Source: Bacteriovorax sp. PP10 (GTDB taxonomy: Bacteria; Bdellovibrionota; Bacteriovoracia; Bacteriovoracales; Bacteriovoracaceae). From it: 64,000 nucleotides of DNA. The notes below the pieces were generated by a model. It was given only the letters and a program-made list of their open reading frames with translations. It made no database searches and was not told where the DNA came from. The DNA lies in NCBI RefSeq assembly GCF_035013165.1, contig NZ_JAYGJQ010000002.1, positions 1,426,001-1,490,000 of the forward strand, read 5' to 3'. Below are positions 35,045 to 43,347 of this stretch, one piece after another. Each line of letters starts with the position of its first letter. The stretch's first letter is position 1. The position numbers and the translations under genes are program-made.

Positions 35045-37147
35045 TTATTTCAATTTACGCCAAAGATAAGTGAACTCCAAGGCCCCTTTTAAAATCCCTT
35101 GCTCTAAATTGGCCGCACCACCGTGTCCACCTTCAGTATTTTCATAATAAAAAAGTGGGTGACCTTGCTCTCTCATTTTCGCTACCATTTTTCTAGAATG
35201 GGCCGGATGAACGCGGTCATCTTTTGTACTAGTATAAAAGAAAACTTCGGGGTATTTCACGTCAGCTTTCACATTTTGATAAGGAGAGTATTTTAAAATC
35301 GCTTCACGCATTTTTGGATCTTCAGGATTACCGTATTCATCCATCCAACTCGCACCAGCTAAAAGTTTATGGTAACGAAGCATATCTAGTAGAGGGACTT
35401 CACAAACAACAGCATTGAAGAGATCAGGTCTTTGAATGAATGTTCCACCAACAAGCAGACCACCATTTGATCCACCCATGATTCCTAAGTGAGCTGGAGT
35501 CGTGACTTTATTTTTAATCAGGTCATTTGCAATAGCGATAAAGTCATCAAAAACGATTTGGTGATTTTCTTTAACTGCGGCCATGTGCCATGCTGGTCCG
35601 AATTCACCGCCGCCTCTGATATTGCTCATGATGTACACGCCACCTCTTTCTAACCAGCTTTTACCAATACCACCTAAGTAGTAAGGTTGCATCGAGACTT
35701 CAAAGCCTCCGTAACCGTAAAGAAGAGTAGGATTTTTACCATTATATTTCATGTCTTTTTTATGAATGATGAAATAAGGGATCATGACCCCATCAGTGCT
35801 TTTTACGAATCTTTGTTCACTGATAATATTCTTGCTATCGAATTTCTCAGGAGCTGTTTTGATTTTTGTAAGCTTAAGTGGAACCGCGTTTGTGTTACCA
35901 ATGTACATTGATGTTGGCGTAATGAAATCATTGTAAGTCACAGAGAAGTTATCATTATCGATTTCAGTCGACATGACAGAGGCCACACCATTTTTTCCTA
36001 AATCAATATTTTGAAGTACCCAGTTGTGTGGTTCTTTGAAAGTCACCTTAACAACTTTGCCCTGGATGTTATCAATGATATTTAAAAGAATATGATTTTT
36101 AGTTGTTTCTAGAGATTCTAAGAATACTTTATCAGTTGAGCCAAAGATTAATTCTAAATCCGCCAATGTTGAATCAGTAATTTTATCAAAAGGAAGAGCT
36201 ACTAAGCTTCCGGCCTTAAAGATTTGTTTTTCAGTTTTTAATTCTTTTTTTAGAATGAATAAAACATATCCTTTGAAGTACCCATAAAAATCTGATTCAG
36301 TTGGCATTTGAATCAAAGTTTTTACACCATTTTCAAAAGACCATATTTTTGTCTGAAAGAAAGAAATTCTCTCTGATAAGAAATGGTATTTTCCTGTCTG
36401 CGTGTGCTCAACGTAGGCAGAAGCTGACTGCTCATTTTTATCTACTTCAAAGATAACAGGTGCCTCACTTAACTTTTGTCCACGCTTTAAGTATTTTACA
36501 GTTCGTGCGTAACCAGCATTTGTAAGAGAGTCAGGGCCATTATCTGTGGCCACATAAATTGAATCCTGGTCAATCCATTTCACGTTTGATTTCGCTTCAG
36601 GCAGCTCAAATCCATTACGAACAAAAGCTTTTTCTTTAAGATCAAATTCACGTACGACACTTGCATCTTTTCCACCGCGGGATAAAAAGATAAGGCATCT
36701 TTCATATCTTGGAGGAAGGCACTGAGATCCATGCCATACCCAGTTGTCATTTTCTTTTTTAGATAATTCATCCAGGTCCAGAATGACTTCCCATTTAGGA
36801 TTCGTTTTTCTGTACTGACTTAAAGTTGCTCTTCTCCATAATCCTCTTGCATTTTTTTCATCACGCCAGAAATTATAAAAATAACCTTTCATCGGATTGG
36901 CCCATGGGATGCGGTCTTTGGCGTAGGCAAGCTTTCTGATGTCTGCTTCAATGGATTTATAGTGAGGGTCATTCTGTAATACTGATAAGGTCTTCTCGTT
37001 TTCAGCTTTGGCGAATTCAAGTGACTTCGGCGACTCAACATCCTCTAGCCATAGATAAGGATCATCAGCAGTTGTATTTGAAACTTTCTGTGAAGAGCAT
37101 GAAGCAGCAAATAATGTAACCGCGACTAAAATAAAATATTTAAGCAC
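35045..37147 (-). CDS. prolyl oligopeptidase (S9A) lipoprotein
   Basis: A 700-residue serine peptidase that cuts after proline in short peptides. The N-terminus is a lipoprotein signal with AASC (Cys17). A beta-propeller region (about 80-430) precedes the alpha/beta-hydrolase domain. The triad is Ser in GGSNGG (about 559), Asp in DDRVHP (about 643) and His in EGGHGG (about 674). GTG 37147 is the start, with GGAG seven bases upstream. An extension to 37273 would overlap the next gene and bury the lipobox. Being envelope-anchored, it could process peptides outside the cytoplasm. Confidence 0.93.
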   Translation of the reverse strand: MLKYFILVAVTLFAASCSSQKVSNTTADDPYLWLEDVESPKSLEFAKAENEKTLSVLQNDPHYKSIEADIRKLAYAKDRIPWANPMKGYFYNFWRDEKNARGLWRRATLSQYRKTNPKWEVILDLDELSKKENDNWVWHGSQCLPPRYERCLIFLSRGGKDASVVREFDLKEKAFVRNGFELPEAKSNVKWIDQDSIYVATDNGPDSLTNAGYARTVKYLKRGQKLSEAPVIFEVDKNEQSASAYVEHTQTGKYHFLSERISFFQTKIWSFENGVKTLIQMPTESDFYGYFKGYVLFILKKELKTEKQIFKAGSLVALPFDKITDSTLADLELIFGSTDKVFLESLETTKNHILLNIIDNIQGKVVKVTFKEPHNWVLQNIDLGKNGVASVMSTEIDNDNFSVTYNDFITPTSMYIGNTNAVPLKLTKIKTAPEKFDSKNIISEQRFVKSTDGVMIPYFIIHKKDMKYNGKNPTLLYGYGGFEVSMQPYYLGGIGKSWLERGGVYIMSNIRGGGEFGPAWHMAAVKENHQIVFDDFIAIANDLIKNKVTTPAHLGIMGGSNGGLLVGGTFIQRPDLFNAVVCEVPLLDMLRYHKLLAGASWMDEYGNPEDPKMREAILKYSPYQNVKADVKYPEVFFYTSTKDDRVHPAHSRKMVAKMREQGHPLFYYENTEGGHGGAANLEQGILKGALEFTYLWRKLK

Positions 37148-37190
37148 TTTAGAACTCCAAGTAATGAATGTAGGTAATAGGGTAGCCGGA

Positions 37191-38435
37191 TTATTTATGA
37201 AGGGCAAGAATGCCGAGGTTTCTTGGTGAGAGAGCTTCATCAAAATACTGGTGTAGTGAAACTTCGTAACCATGCTCTTCGAGATAAAGACAACGATCGA
37301 CTTGTAAATAAACTTCGAGAGCGCGTCCTAGTTGCCAACGAATGATGTTGCACAGGAACATAACACGAAGTTCTCTTTGAAGAGCGGGGTCATCGTAAAA
37401 GTTATCGAAATACTCGTCGCTGAAATTGTGTTCAAGGTTTAAGTGTTTCAATTTATCTGAGATGTAGAAATGAAAAGGCTTCCAGTACATACTCAGATGG
37501 CATTCACCCACATCGGTATATGTTTTATTGTTGAAGTGTCTCATTAAGAATAAGTGCAGGGCATATCTGTAATTTTTCACTCGCTCTTTGGTTTGATAAG
37601 TGTCGAAAGTCATCTCTGCGTGAGAGCGAGTGGCAAGTGTTAATCCAAAAAGATTAAGCACTGGGAATTTATTTTCTTTATAAAAATTTGAGAGAGGAAA
37701 ATCTTTTTCAGATTTCATTTTATGATAACAACAACCAAAACTTAAAAGACCCTTCGTTTGATAATCGATAGTCGCTTCAATTAGAGTGTTTGCTAGTGGA
37801 CCACAAGTATGAAGCCCAAGCCCCAGTGAGTTTTCATGGAACACTTTTTTAAGATCGGCGCTGTCTTCATCCTTACCAAAAGTTAAATTCATAAAGACTA
37901 CATTTTCTGCACCATCAAGTTTTCTAAACTTTTGCAGGCGCATTTTTCCAATTTCCTGGAACTCAACATTTTGATCAATAGAAACTGAAGGAATCTGATG
38001 ATAGTGAGAAAGCACTCGAGAAAGATGGCCAACGCCACCACCAATATCAACCACGCGATCAAATTTTAATTCATCACGGACTCTTTTTAAGACGGGAACA
38101 ATTTTTTGAATCTCATGACGCTTTTTCTTTTTCACACCCTGGAAGGCCCAGTCTTCCAAAGGGAGTTCGGGAGAAAAGGGAATGTTCGGAATATCTGTCA
38201 GGTCTTTGATGGCCTGCATGAATGCTTCAAAGCTTGAGTCTTTTAACTTTTCAACTGGTCTTTTGCAGTCCACATCAAAAAGTTCCTGCTCGTTGAGCGA
38301 GTCAAGAAGAGTTATCCACTCATTGGGATAATCATTAATTGTTTCGGGGTATTCATTCATGATTTCCTCAATCCAGATAGGCGAGTATTTTGAGATGAAT
38401 TCCGATAAAGCTAGCGCGTGACTTTTAAAGTTCAT
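37191..38435 (-). CDS. METTL25-like SAM-dependent methyltransferase
   Basis: The 414-residue protein holds a Rossmann methyltransferase domain (VVDIGGGVGHLSRVLS, about 135-150). It also carries two further marks of the METTL25/RRNAD1 (Methyltransf_32) family: GLHTCGPLANTLI and SFGCCYHKM. A helical N-terminal part and a C-terminal helical part flank the core. This family is best known from eukaryotes; its bacterial substrate is unknown. The start codon lies only 16 bases from the divergent murD ATG. The call is from motifs. Confidence 0.75.
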   Translation of the reverse strand: MNFKSHALALSEFISKYSPIWIEEIMNEYPETINDYPNEWITLLDSLNEQELFDVDCKRPVEKLKDSSFEAFMQAIKDLTDIPNIPFSPELPLEDWAFQGVKKKKRHEIQKIVPVLKRVRDELKFDRVVDIGGGVGHLSRVLSHYHQIPSVSIDQNVEFQEIGKMRLQKFRKLDGAENVVFMNLTFGKDEDSADLKKVFHENSLGLGLHTCGPLANTLIEATIDYQTKGLLSFGCCYHKMKSEKDFPLSNFYKENKFPVLNLFGLTLATRSHAEMTFDTYQTKERVKNYRYALHLFLMRHFNNKTYTDVGECHLSMYWKPFHFYISDKLKHLNLEHNFSDEYFDNFYDDPALQRELRVMFLCNIIRWQLGRALEVYLQVDRCLYLEEHGYEVSLHQYFDEALSPRNLGILALHK

Positions 38436-38445
38436 TGACTATACT
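38418..38445 (+). promoter_or_regulatory. promoter placing the murD start at +1
   Basis: TATACT (38440-38445) lies six bases before the murD ATG, with GTGACT 16 bases further upstream as a weak -35. Transcription from this -10 would begin at or next to the A of the start codon, giving a leaderless mRNA. No Shine-Dalgarno sequence is present. Confidence 0.5.
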
Positions 38446-38451
38446 TTTAGC

Positions 38452-39801
38452 ATGTTTAATTTAAAAAATAAAAGAATTGCAGTTTACGGGATGGGAGTTT
38501 CTGGACTTTCGGCCCTTCGTTTTATTAAGGCATTAGAAGGAGAGATTATCGCCATTAATGGTGGTGAGCTTTCAACTTGGGCAAAGTCGCCTGGTGTATT
38601 AGATTTTGTGTCAGCTGATCAATGTTTTTCTGAAAACGATGCAAGCTTACCAGCTAAATTAAATTCGGTTGATATTGTCATTTTGAGTCCAGGAATTCCT
38701 CGCGACCATAAACTTTTAAAACCATTACTTGAAAAAAATATCCCGATCTGGGGAGAGATTGAATTAGCTTACCGCTACCTTGAAGCCAATAATTCACTAG
38801 GCCCTTTAATCGGTATCACCGGAACAAATGGAAAGACGACGACGACAACTTTCTTAGGAGAGATGATCGAAGGTGACAACAAATCTGTATTTGTTGGTGG
38901 AAACATCGGTGTTCCATTTTGTGATTATGCTTTTGATATTTATTCAAAGAAAAAGAAAGCTGATTTTATTTTACTAGAGCTTTCAAGTTTTCAATTAGAG
39001 TCGATCGATCATTTTCATGTGAACATCGCGATCATTTTAAATCTTTATCAAAATCATGGTGAGCGCTATGAGCATATTGAAGATTACGGAAGATCAAAAT
39101 TCTTCATTACAAATAAATTCACGAAAGATGATGTTCTGATTTACCCGGAAGATTTCGCTATCATTAAAAATTGGGCAGAAACTCAAACGGGAAAAAAGAT
39201 TGCCATCAATACTACAAAACCAGAAATTTCAATGGATACAAATTCGTTTAAACTTCCAGGGATTCACAATCTGGTAAACCTTGCTTTCATTATTAAAGCA
39301 GCAGAAACAATTGGCCTAACGAAAGAAGCGATTCAAAAATCAATCAACACTTTCAAAGGTGTTCACCATAGAATCGAATATGTCGATGGTGTAAAAGGAC
39401 TTCCAAAATTCAAAGCATTCAACGACGCTAAAAGTACAAACTGGGATGCAACTATCACAGCTGTTAAAGCGATGGAAGATTTCAAACTTCCGATTCATTT
39501 AATCATCGGTGGAAAAAAGCGTGGGCATGGAGATTCAATCTTGCCTCACATGGATTTCTTAAAAACTCATGTCGATACATTTTATCTGATTGGTGAAATG
39601 GCAGCGGAAATTGAAGGAGAGATCAAAGGACTGGTTCAATATAAGAACACTGGGACTTTGGAGGAAACTTTGAAGATTATGAGAGCGAAATTTGGCAACG
39701 CAGAGGGAGTCTTACTCTTTTCACCGGGCTTTCCATCATTTGATCAATTCCAAAACTATGCACAGCGTGGTGAGCATTTCGTAAAACTTTTAACGACGTG
39801 A
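38452..39801 (+). CDS. murD: UDP-N-acetylmuramoyl-L-alanine:D-glutamate ligase
   Basis: MurD adds D-glutamate to UDP-MurNAc-L-Ala in cytoplasmic peptidoglycan synthesis. The 449-residue protein has an N-terminal UDP-binding Rossmann domain (GMGVSGLSALRF), the ATP loop GITGTNGKTTT (about 123-130), the ELSSFQLE segment, the HHRIEYV motif and a C-terminal ligase domain with FNDAKSTN and SPGFPSFDQF. It stands alone, away from the usual mur/fts cluster. It has no ribosome site and may be read from a leaderless transcript. Confidence 0.95.
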   Translation: MFNLKNKRIAVYGMGVSGLSALRFIKALEGEIIAINGGELSTWAKSPGVLDFVSADQCFSENDASLPAKLNSVDIVILSPGIPRDHKLLKPLLEKNIPIWGEIELAYRYLEANNSLGPLIGITGTNGKTTTTTFLGEMIEGDNKSVFVGGNIGVPFCDYAFDIYSKKKKADFILLELSSFQLESIDHFHVNIAIILNLYQNHGERYEHIEDYGRSKFFITNKFTKDDVLIYPEDFAIIKNWAETQTGKKIAINTTKPEISMDTNSFKLPGIHNLVNLAFIIKAAETIGLTKEAIQKSINTFKGVHHRIEYVDGVKGLPKFKAFNDAKSTNWDATITAVKAMEDFKLPIHLIIGGKKRGHGDSILPHMDFLKTHVDTFYLIGEMAAEIEGEIKGLVQYKNTGTLEETLKIMRAKFGNAEGVLLFSPGFPSFDQFQNYAQRGEHFVKLLTT

Positions 39802-39805
39802 GTAT

Positions 39806-39955
39806 TTAGCGGATAGCTCTTTTCGTTAAATCTACACTCGCAACCGATCTTTCATTGGCATTATTTGTTGCATGAAAGCGAAGATTATCGATGATTCCAA
39901 CTTTAAAAAGGAACAGTCCGATAATTATGTAAACTGGATTGAGTTTTGATTTCAT
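39806..39955 (-). CDS. possible 49-residue single-span membrane protein
   Basis: A minus-strand frame of 49 codons starts at ATG 39955 with GAGAG four bases upstream. It ends five bases from the murD stop. The peptide has basic MKSK, one hydrophobic segment (VYIIIGLFLFKVGII) and a polar, basic C-terminal half, which is a plausible small inner-membrane protein. Composition and ribosome site are the only support. It fills most of the 232-base murD-pepP interval. Confidence 0.45.
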   Translation of the reverse strand: MKSKLNPVYIIIGLFLFKVGIIDNLRFHATNNANERSVASVDLTKRAIR

Positions 39956-39979
39956 ATGCTCTCTGTCTTGGGTTATAAT
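39951..39979 (+). promoter_or_regulatory. sigma-70-like promoter for the pepP-like gene
   Basis: A perfect TATAAT (39974-39979) has TTCATA 17 bases upstream. The predicted transcript begins about 48 bases before the aminopeptidase P start. The bases around the -10 (TCTTGGG-N2-ATAATG) recur upstream of serC. Confidence 0.6.
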
Positions 39980-40033
39980 GATGACGCTTCATCGGCATTT
40001 AAATGAAAAAACTTAAGTAAAAAGGTATAGTTT

Positions 40034-41812
40034 ATGGCAAAAACAGGATTCATCTCGAAAGAGCAATTAAAATCAAACATTAACGCTTTGAAATCATTCA
40101 TGAAATCAAAGAAGCTTGATAGCTTCTATATCTCTAGCGCGGACATTTTTCTTAATGAATATGTACCTCTGGAAGACTGCCACCGTTATTACGTATCAGG
40201 TTTCACGGGGTCTACAGCTGAGTTAATTGTTCCAGTTGAAGGCAAAGCGATCCTATTCGTTGATGGCCGTTATTATGAACAAGCTGATCTTGAAATTGAT
40301 CCATCACTAGTGCATGTTTTTAAAGTTCCTTATGGAACTGGATTAAGACAAGCAATGAGAGAAGTGATCACGGCGAAAAACTTCAAGCACATGGGTGTTG
40401 AAGGGGATCGTATTGAACTTTCTTTATATAATGACTTCGGAACAATGTTAAAAATTCTTCCATTCAACAACTCTGAGCTTTCAAAAGTGTTAGAGTTTAA
40501 AACGTTAAGTGTTGAAAAGAAACTTCATGAAATTCCATTGTCGCTTGTTGGTGAATCAACAAAAAGCAAACTTGCTCGCATTGTAAAACCAGGTGAAGCT
40601 TTTTTCGTAAGCGCACTTGACTCGATCGCGTGGCTTACAAACATGCGCCGTTATGAAATGCCTAATCAATCAACATTCAGAGCAAAAGCGCTACTTATAA
40701 ATGAGCGCGTTTATTTACTAATGGAAAATGTTGAAGGCGATATTAAGAATGAATCAGTTGAAATTAATGTCGGGAAATTTTCTGAACTGGAAAAATTCTT
40801 AAACCTGATAAGTGAATATGAACAAGAATGGTTAAGTAAAGCAGGAGTTAAAGCTCCTAAAATTGAAAAAGTTTTCTATTCATCAAATTCAACAAACGCA
40901 GCAGACTTTTTAAAACTGGGCGCTCATTTTGGTGAAGAAAAGTTAGTTAACAAACCAGAAGGTCTTGTTCCATTCCATTCTTTAAAAAACAAAGCAGAGC
41001 TAGAAGCAATGCTTGATTCATTTAACAATGGGGACAAGGCGATTTTCGAAACCATTTCATGGGTAAAAGAAAGTGTAAAAAATGGTGTGAAGTTTTCAGA
41101 ACTTGATTTCTATAACAAGACAAATGAGTTTTACCAAAAGAACGGTGCCCTTGAGCAAAGTTTCAATACAATCTCAGCGATCGGTGCTAACGCATCTATC
41201 ATGCACTTTAGTAGCCCAAGTGCAGACGTTATGTGTGAACCTGACCAGCTACTTCTTCTTGATTCAGGTGGATACTTTGAATCAGGATACGCAACAGATA
41301 CGACTAGATCATTCTTAAGTGGCGGAACTGCAAATGCTCGTCAGAAAGAAATGTATACATTGGTATTGAAATCTATCCTTGCTGTTCAAAACGCTGTGTT
41401 CCCTGATGGGTCATGGGGATCAGTAGTTGATGGTGTGGCAAGACAACCCATCTTCAAAGCAGGATTCAACTACAATCACGGTACAGGCCATGGTGTTGGG
41501 ATTAACGTTCACGAAGGTGGATTCCGTTTATCAACAACATCGAACATTCCATTGAGAGAAAATGTCGTAGGGTCTATTGAGCCAGGAATTTACATTCCAG
41601 GTTTCGGTGGAGTTCGTTTAGAAAACGTTGCCGTTGTTGAACGTCACCCTGAGCATAAGAGCATGCTTCACTTTAGAACGATGGTGTATATTGGGTTTGA
41701 TCACGATATGATTAACTTTGATATGTTAAGTGAAGAAGAGGAAAACTGGCTTGAGAATTACGAGCAGGAATGTGCTAAACGTGGAAGAAGTTTCAAATAC
41801 ACTAAAAAATAA
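40034..41812 (+). CDS. pepP: Xaa-Pro aminopeptidase (M24B)
   Basis: A 592-residue three-domain aminopeptidase P that releases N-terminal residues preceding proline. Two creatinase-like N-terminal domains (about 1-310) precede the pita-bread catalytic domain. The dinuclear metal ligands are visible: DSGGYF (about Asp410), ATDTTRSF, the His of HGTGHGVG, Glu in SIEPGIY and Glu in RLENVAVV. The length matches the eukaryote-like long APP1 form rather than the 440-residue bacterial PepP. It has no signal peptide. A strong UUCG terminator follows. Confidence 0.93.
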   Translation: MAKTGFISKEQLKSNINALKSFMKSKKLDSFYISSADIFLNEYVPLEDCHRYYVSGFTGSTAELIVPVEGKAILFVDGRYYEQADLEIDPSLVHVFKVPYGTGLRQAMREVITAKNFKHMGVEGDRIELSLYNDFGTMLKILPFNNSELSKVLEFKTLSVEKKLHEIPLSLVGESTKSKLARIVKPGEAFFVSALDSIAWLTNMRRYEMPNQSTFRAKALLINERVYLLMENVEGDIKNESVEINVGKFSELEKFLNLISEYEQEWLSKAGVKAPKIEKVFYSSNSTNAADFLKLGAHFGEEKLVNKPEGLVPFHSLKNKAELEAMLDSFNNGDKAIFETISWVKESVKNGVKFSELDFYNKTNEFYQKNGALEQSFNTISAIGANASIMHFSSPSADVMCEPDQLLLLDSGGYFESGYATDTTRSFLSGGTANARQKEMYTLVLKSILAVQNAVFPDGSWGSVVDGVARQPIFKAGFNYNHGTGHGVGINVHEGGFRLSTTSNIPLRENVVGSIEPGIYIPGFGGVRLENVAVVERHPEHKSMLHFRTMVYIGFDHDMINFDMLSEEEENWLENYEQECAKRGRSFKYTKK

Positions 41813-41820
41813 GAAATAAA

Positions 41821-41847
41821 AAATGCAGCTTCGGCTGCATTTTTTTT
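41821..41847. terminator. bidirectional terminator with TTCG loop
   Basis: A 9-bp stem (41821-41829 with 41834-41842) around TTCG is followed by seven or more T and preceded by an A run. It therefore serves both the aminopeptidase gene and the converging metalloprotease gene, whose stop lies at its edge. Confidence 0.9.
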
Positions 41848-42625
41848 ATGCTTGAATTTGTTTTGATCCTTTTCTTTTTCGATAAATTTCGGCCAGTCCA
41901 ATAATCGAAAATCCAATGAATAACCCCGGCCAAGATCCGTTTTTACCACCGGACATATCAACCGTTCCACAACCACTTATAGGTTGTTGCTTCGGATACA
42001 GATAACTGATCCCATCAATATCATCACGGCCTAAGGCCTTTCTTTGAGACACTGTCGCATAGTACATTAATGAATCCTGCACAGGCGAGTGTCCAAGTCC
42101 AAATGCATGGCCGATCTCATGAGCAAGAATCGCAACTTTTGCATCATCAGATTTGGTGTCAAATTGTGTGTCAGCTTTATCGTTAATTAAAACTAAAGAC
42201 CCAACAATTCTCGTTCCAGCGATATTATTTGGAATTGTAATTCCTAGAATTGATGATGACGGAAAGTTTGTGGCATTCAGGTTACAAGAAATGAGAATAT
42301 CACTATCAACAGCAAGAACCGGATTCGGGTCACAGTTTGTTGAAGCAGTACAAATAGAATCAGAGTGAAAACGGGCATCGACGTTAATGACACTTCCTTT
42401 TCTAAGTTTCAATCGACTGGTTGGAGATTTATTCCAGAAATTATCAACGGCCTTACCGACAAGCTCTAACAACTCAGCATCAGTGATTCCAATGTTAGTA
42501 CATCCACTGGCCACGTTAACTTTCACTTCATCTTCAGTGAAGACCAGCTTTGCAGTATTGTTTAATGTGAAAGCATTCGCTTTAAAAGATAGAAGTAGAA
42601 TGAAGAGCGAAAAAAGTGTTCTCAT
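41846..42625 (-). CDS. matrixin-like (M10) metalloprotease with C-terminal membrane anchor
   Basis: A 259-residue secreted metzincin. It has a signal peptide ending at ANA, the full zinc motif HEIGHAFGLGH (His169, Glu170, His173, His179) and the Met-turn SLMYY (Met187). No propeptide cysteine switch is evident. The C-terminus has a short Gly/Ser linker with a cysteine (SGCGTV), one hydrophobic span (about 233-247) and a basic tail (YRKRKGSK). That is the tripartite form of C-terminal sorting signals such as MYXO-CTERM. ATG overlaps the stop of the upstream outer-membrane gene (ATGA) with GGAGAAG before it. Confidence 0.88.
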   Translation of the reverse strand: MRTLFSLFILLLSFKANAFTLNNTAKLVFTEDEVKVNVASGCTNIGITDAELLELVGKAVDNFWNKSPTSRLKLRKGSVINVDARFHSDSICTASTNCDPNPVLAVDSDILISCNLNATNFPSSSILGITIPNNIAGTRIVGSLVLINDKADTQFDTKSDDAKVAILAHEIGHAFGLGHSPVQDSLMYYATVSQRKALGRDDIDGISYLYPKQQPISGCGTVDMSGGKNGSWPGLFIGFSIIGLAEIYRKRKGSKQIQA

Positions 42626-43260
42626 AGAACTTCTCCAAAATGGTAAGAGATAGTTGCACCCACGCTGACAGCGCGATCCTCAGATTTAAGTGCGTTGAAG
42701 ACATAAGTGTAAAGTTCACCAGACCAGTCTTGATTGAAGTCCAGGCCTAGTCCCAGGTTCACGATAAAGTTGCGAGAGTAAACCGCCTCTTTAGGAAGTG
42801 GGAAAGAGTCAGTGCTATTGCCGTTATTTAATTCTTCTTCTCCACCAGGCCCTGAGATTCTTGTGAAGTAGAAACCAACGCCACCAAGAAGGTTTACGTA
42901 GCTTGTTTTATACTTCATATTGGCCAGAGCGAAAAACGTCATGCGCTTGATGTTGTCATCAGCGCCGGACTTAGGCATTGTAAGGCCAATTTGCGGTGAA
43001 AGAGCGAACTTGTGAGTAAGGTAGTAGTCGAGACTGCCTGAGAGAGTTGGGAGGAAGCTACAACCGTTTTTAGTACCCTCGTCATCTGTCTGGTATGTGC
43101 CAATATACTCACACAGATTTCCCAGTGAGATACTAAGATCACTGGTGTTAACTCGTGACTTTATTTTTTTTGCGGCCGCTTCGGCGTTAAAAGAAAAAGT
43201 GAATGCAACGAGCAAGGTAAAGATACTGATCTTAATGGTCGGGTAATTTATTTTATTCAT
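42622..43260 (-). CDS. predicted outer-membrane beta-barrel protein
   Basis: A 212-residue protein with a signal peptide (cleavage near NAEA) and alternating aromatic/polar strands typical of small barrels: LDYYLTHKFALSPQIGL, VNLLGGVGFYF, NFIVNLGLGLDF, VSVGATISYHF. A pair of cysteines lies near the N-terminus. It overlaps the metalloprotease gene by four bases, so the two proteins are made together. Function is unknown; a link to protease surface display is only suggested by the gene pair. Confidence 0.72.
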   Translation of the reverse strand: MNKINYPTIKISIFTLLVAFTFSFNAEAAAKKIKSRVNTSDLSISLGNLCEYIGTYQTDDEGTKNGCSFLPTLSGSLDYYLTHKFALSPQIGLTMPKSGADDNIKRMTFFALANMKYKTSYVNLLGGVGFYFTRISGPGGEEELNNGNSTDSFPLPKEAVYSRNFIVNLGLGLDFNQDWSGELYTYVFNALKSEDRAVSVGATISYHFGEVL

Positions 43261-43347
43261 AATCGTTTAGTATTCTTTCGTATCTTGGGCCATAATGTCT
43301 ATGTAAATTTGCTTTCGAGTTCATTAATCCCATTCCAAGGAAATGTT

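Noticed and set aside
37148-37273. N-terminal extension of the prolyl oligopeptidase
   Set aside because: It would overlap the methyltransferase gene and bury a normal lipoprotein signal that starts at GTG 37147 after GGAG.
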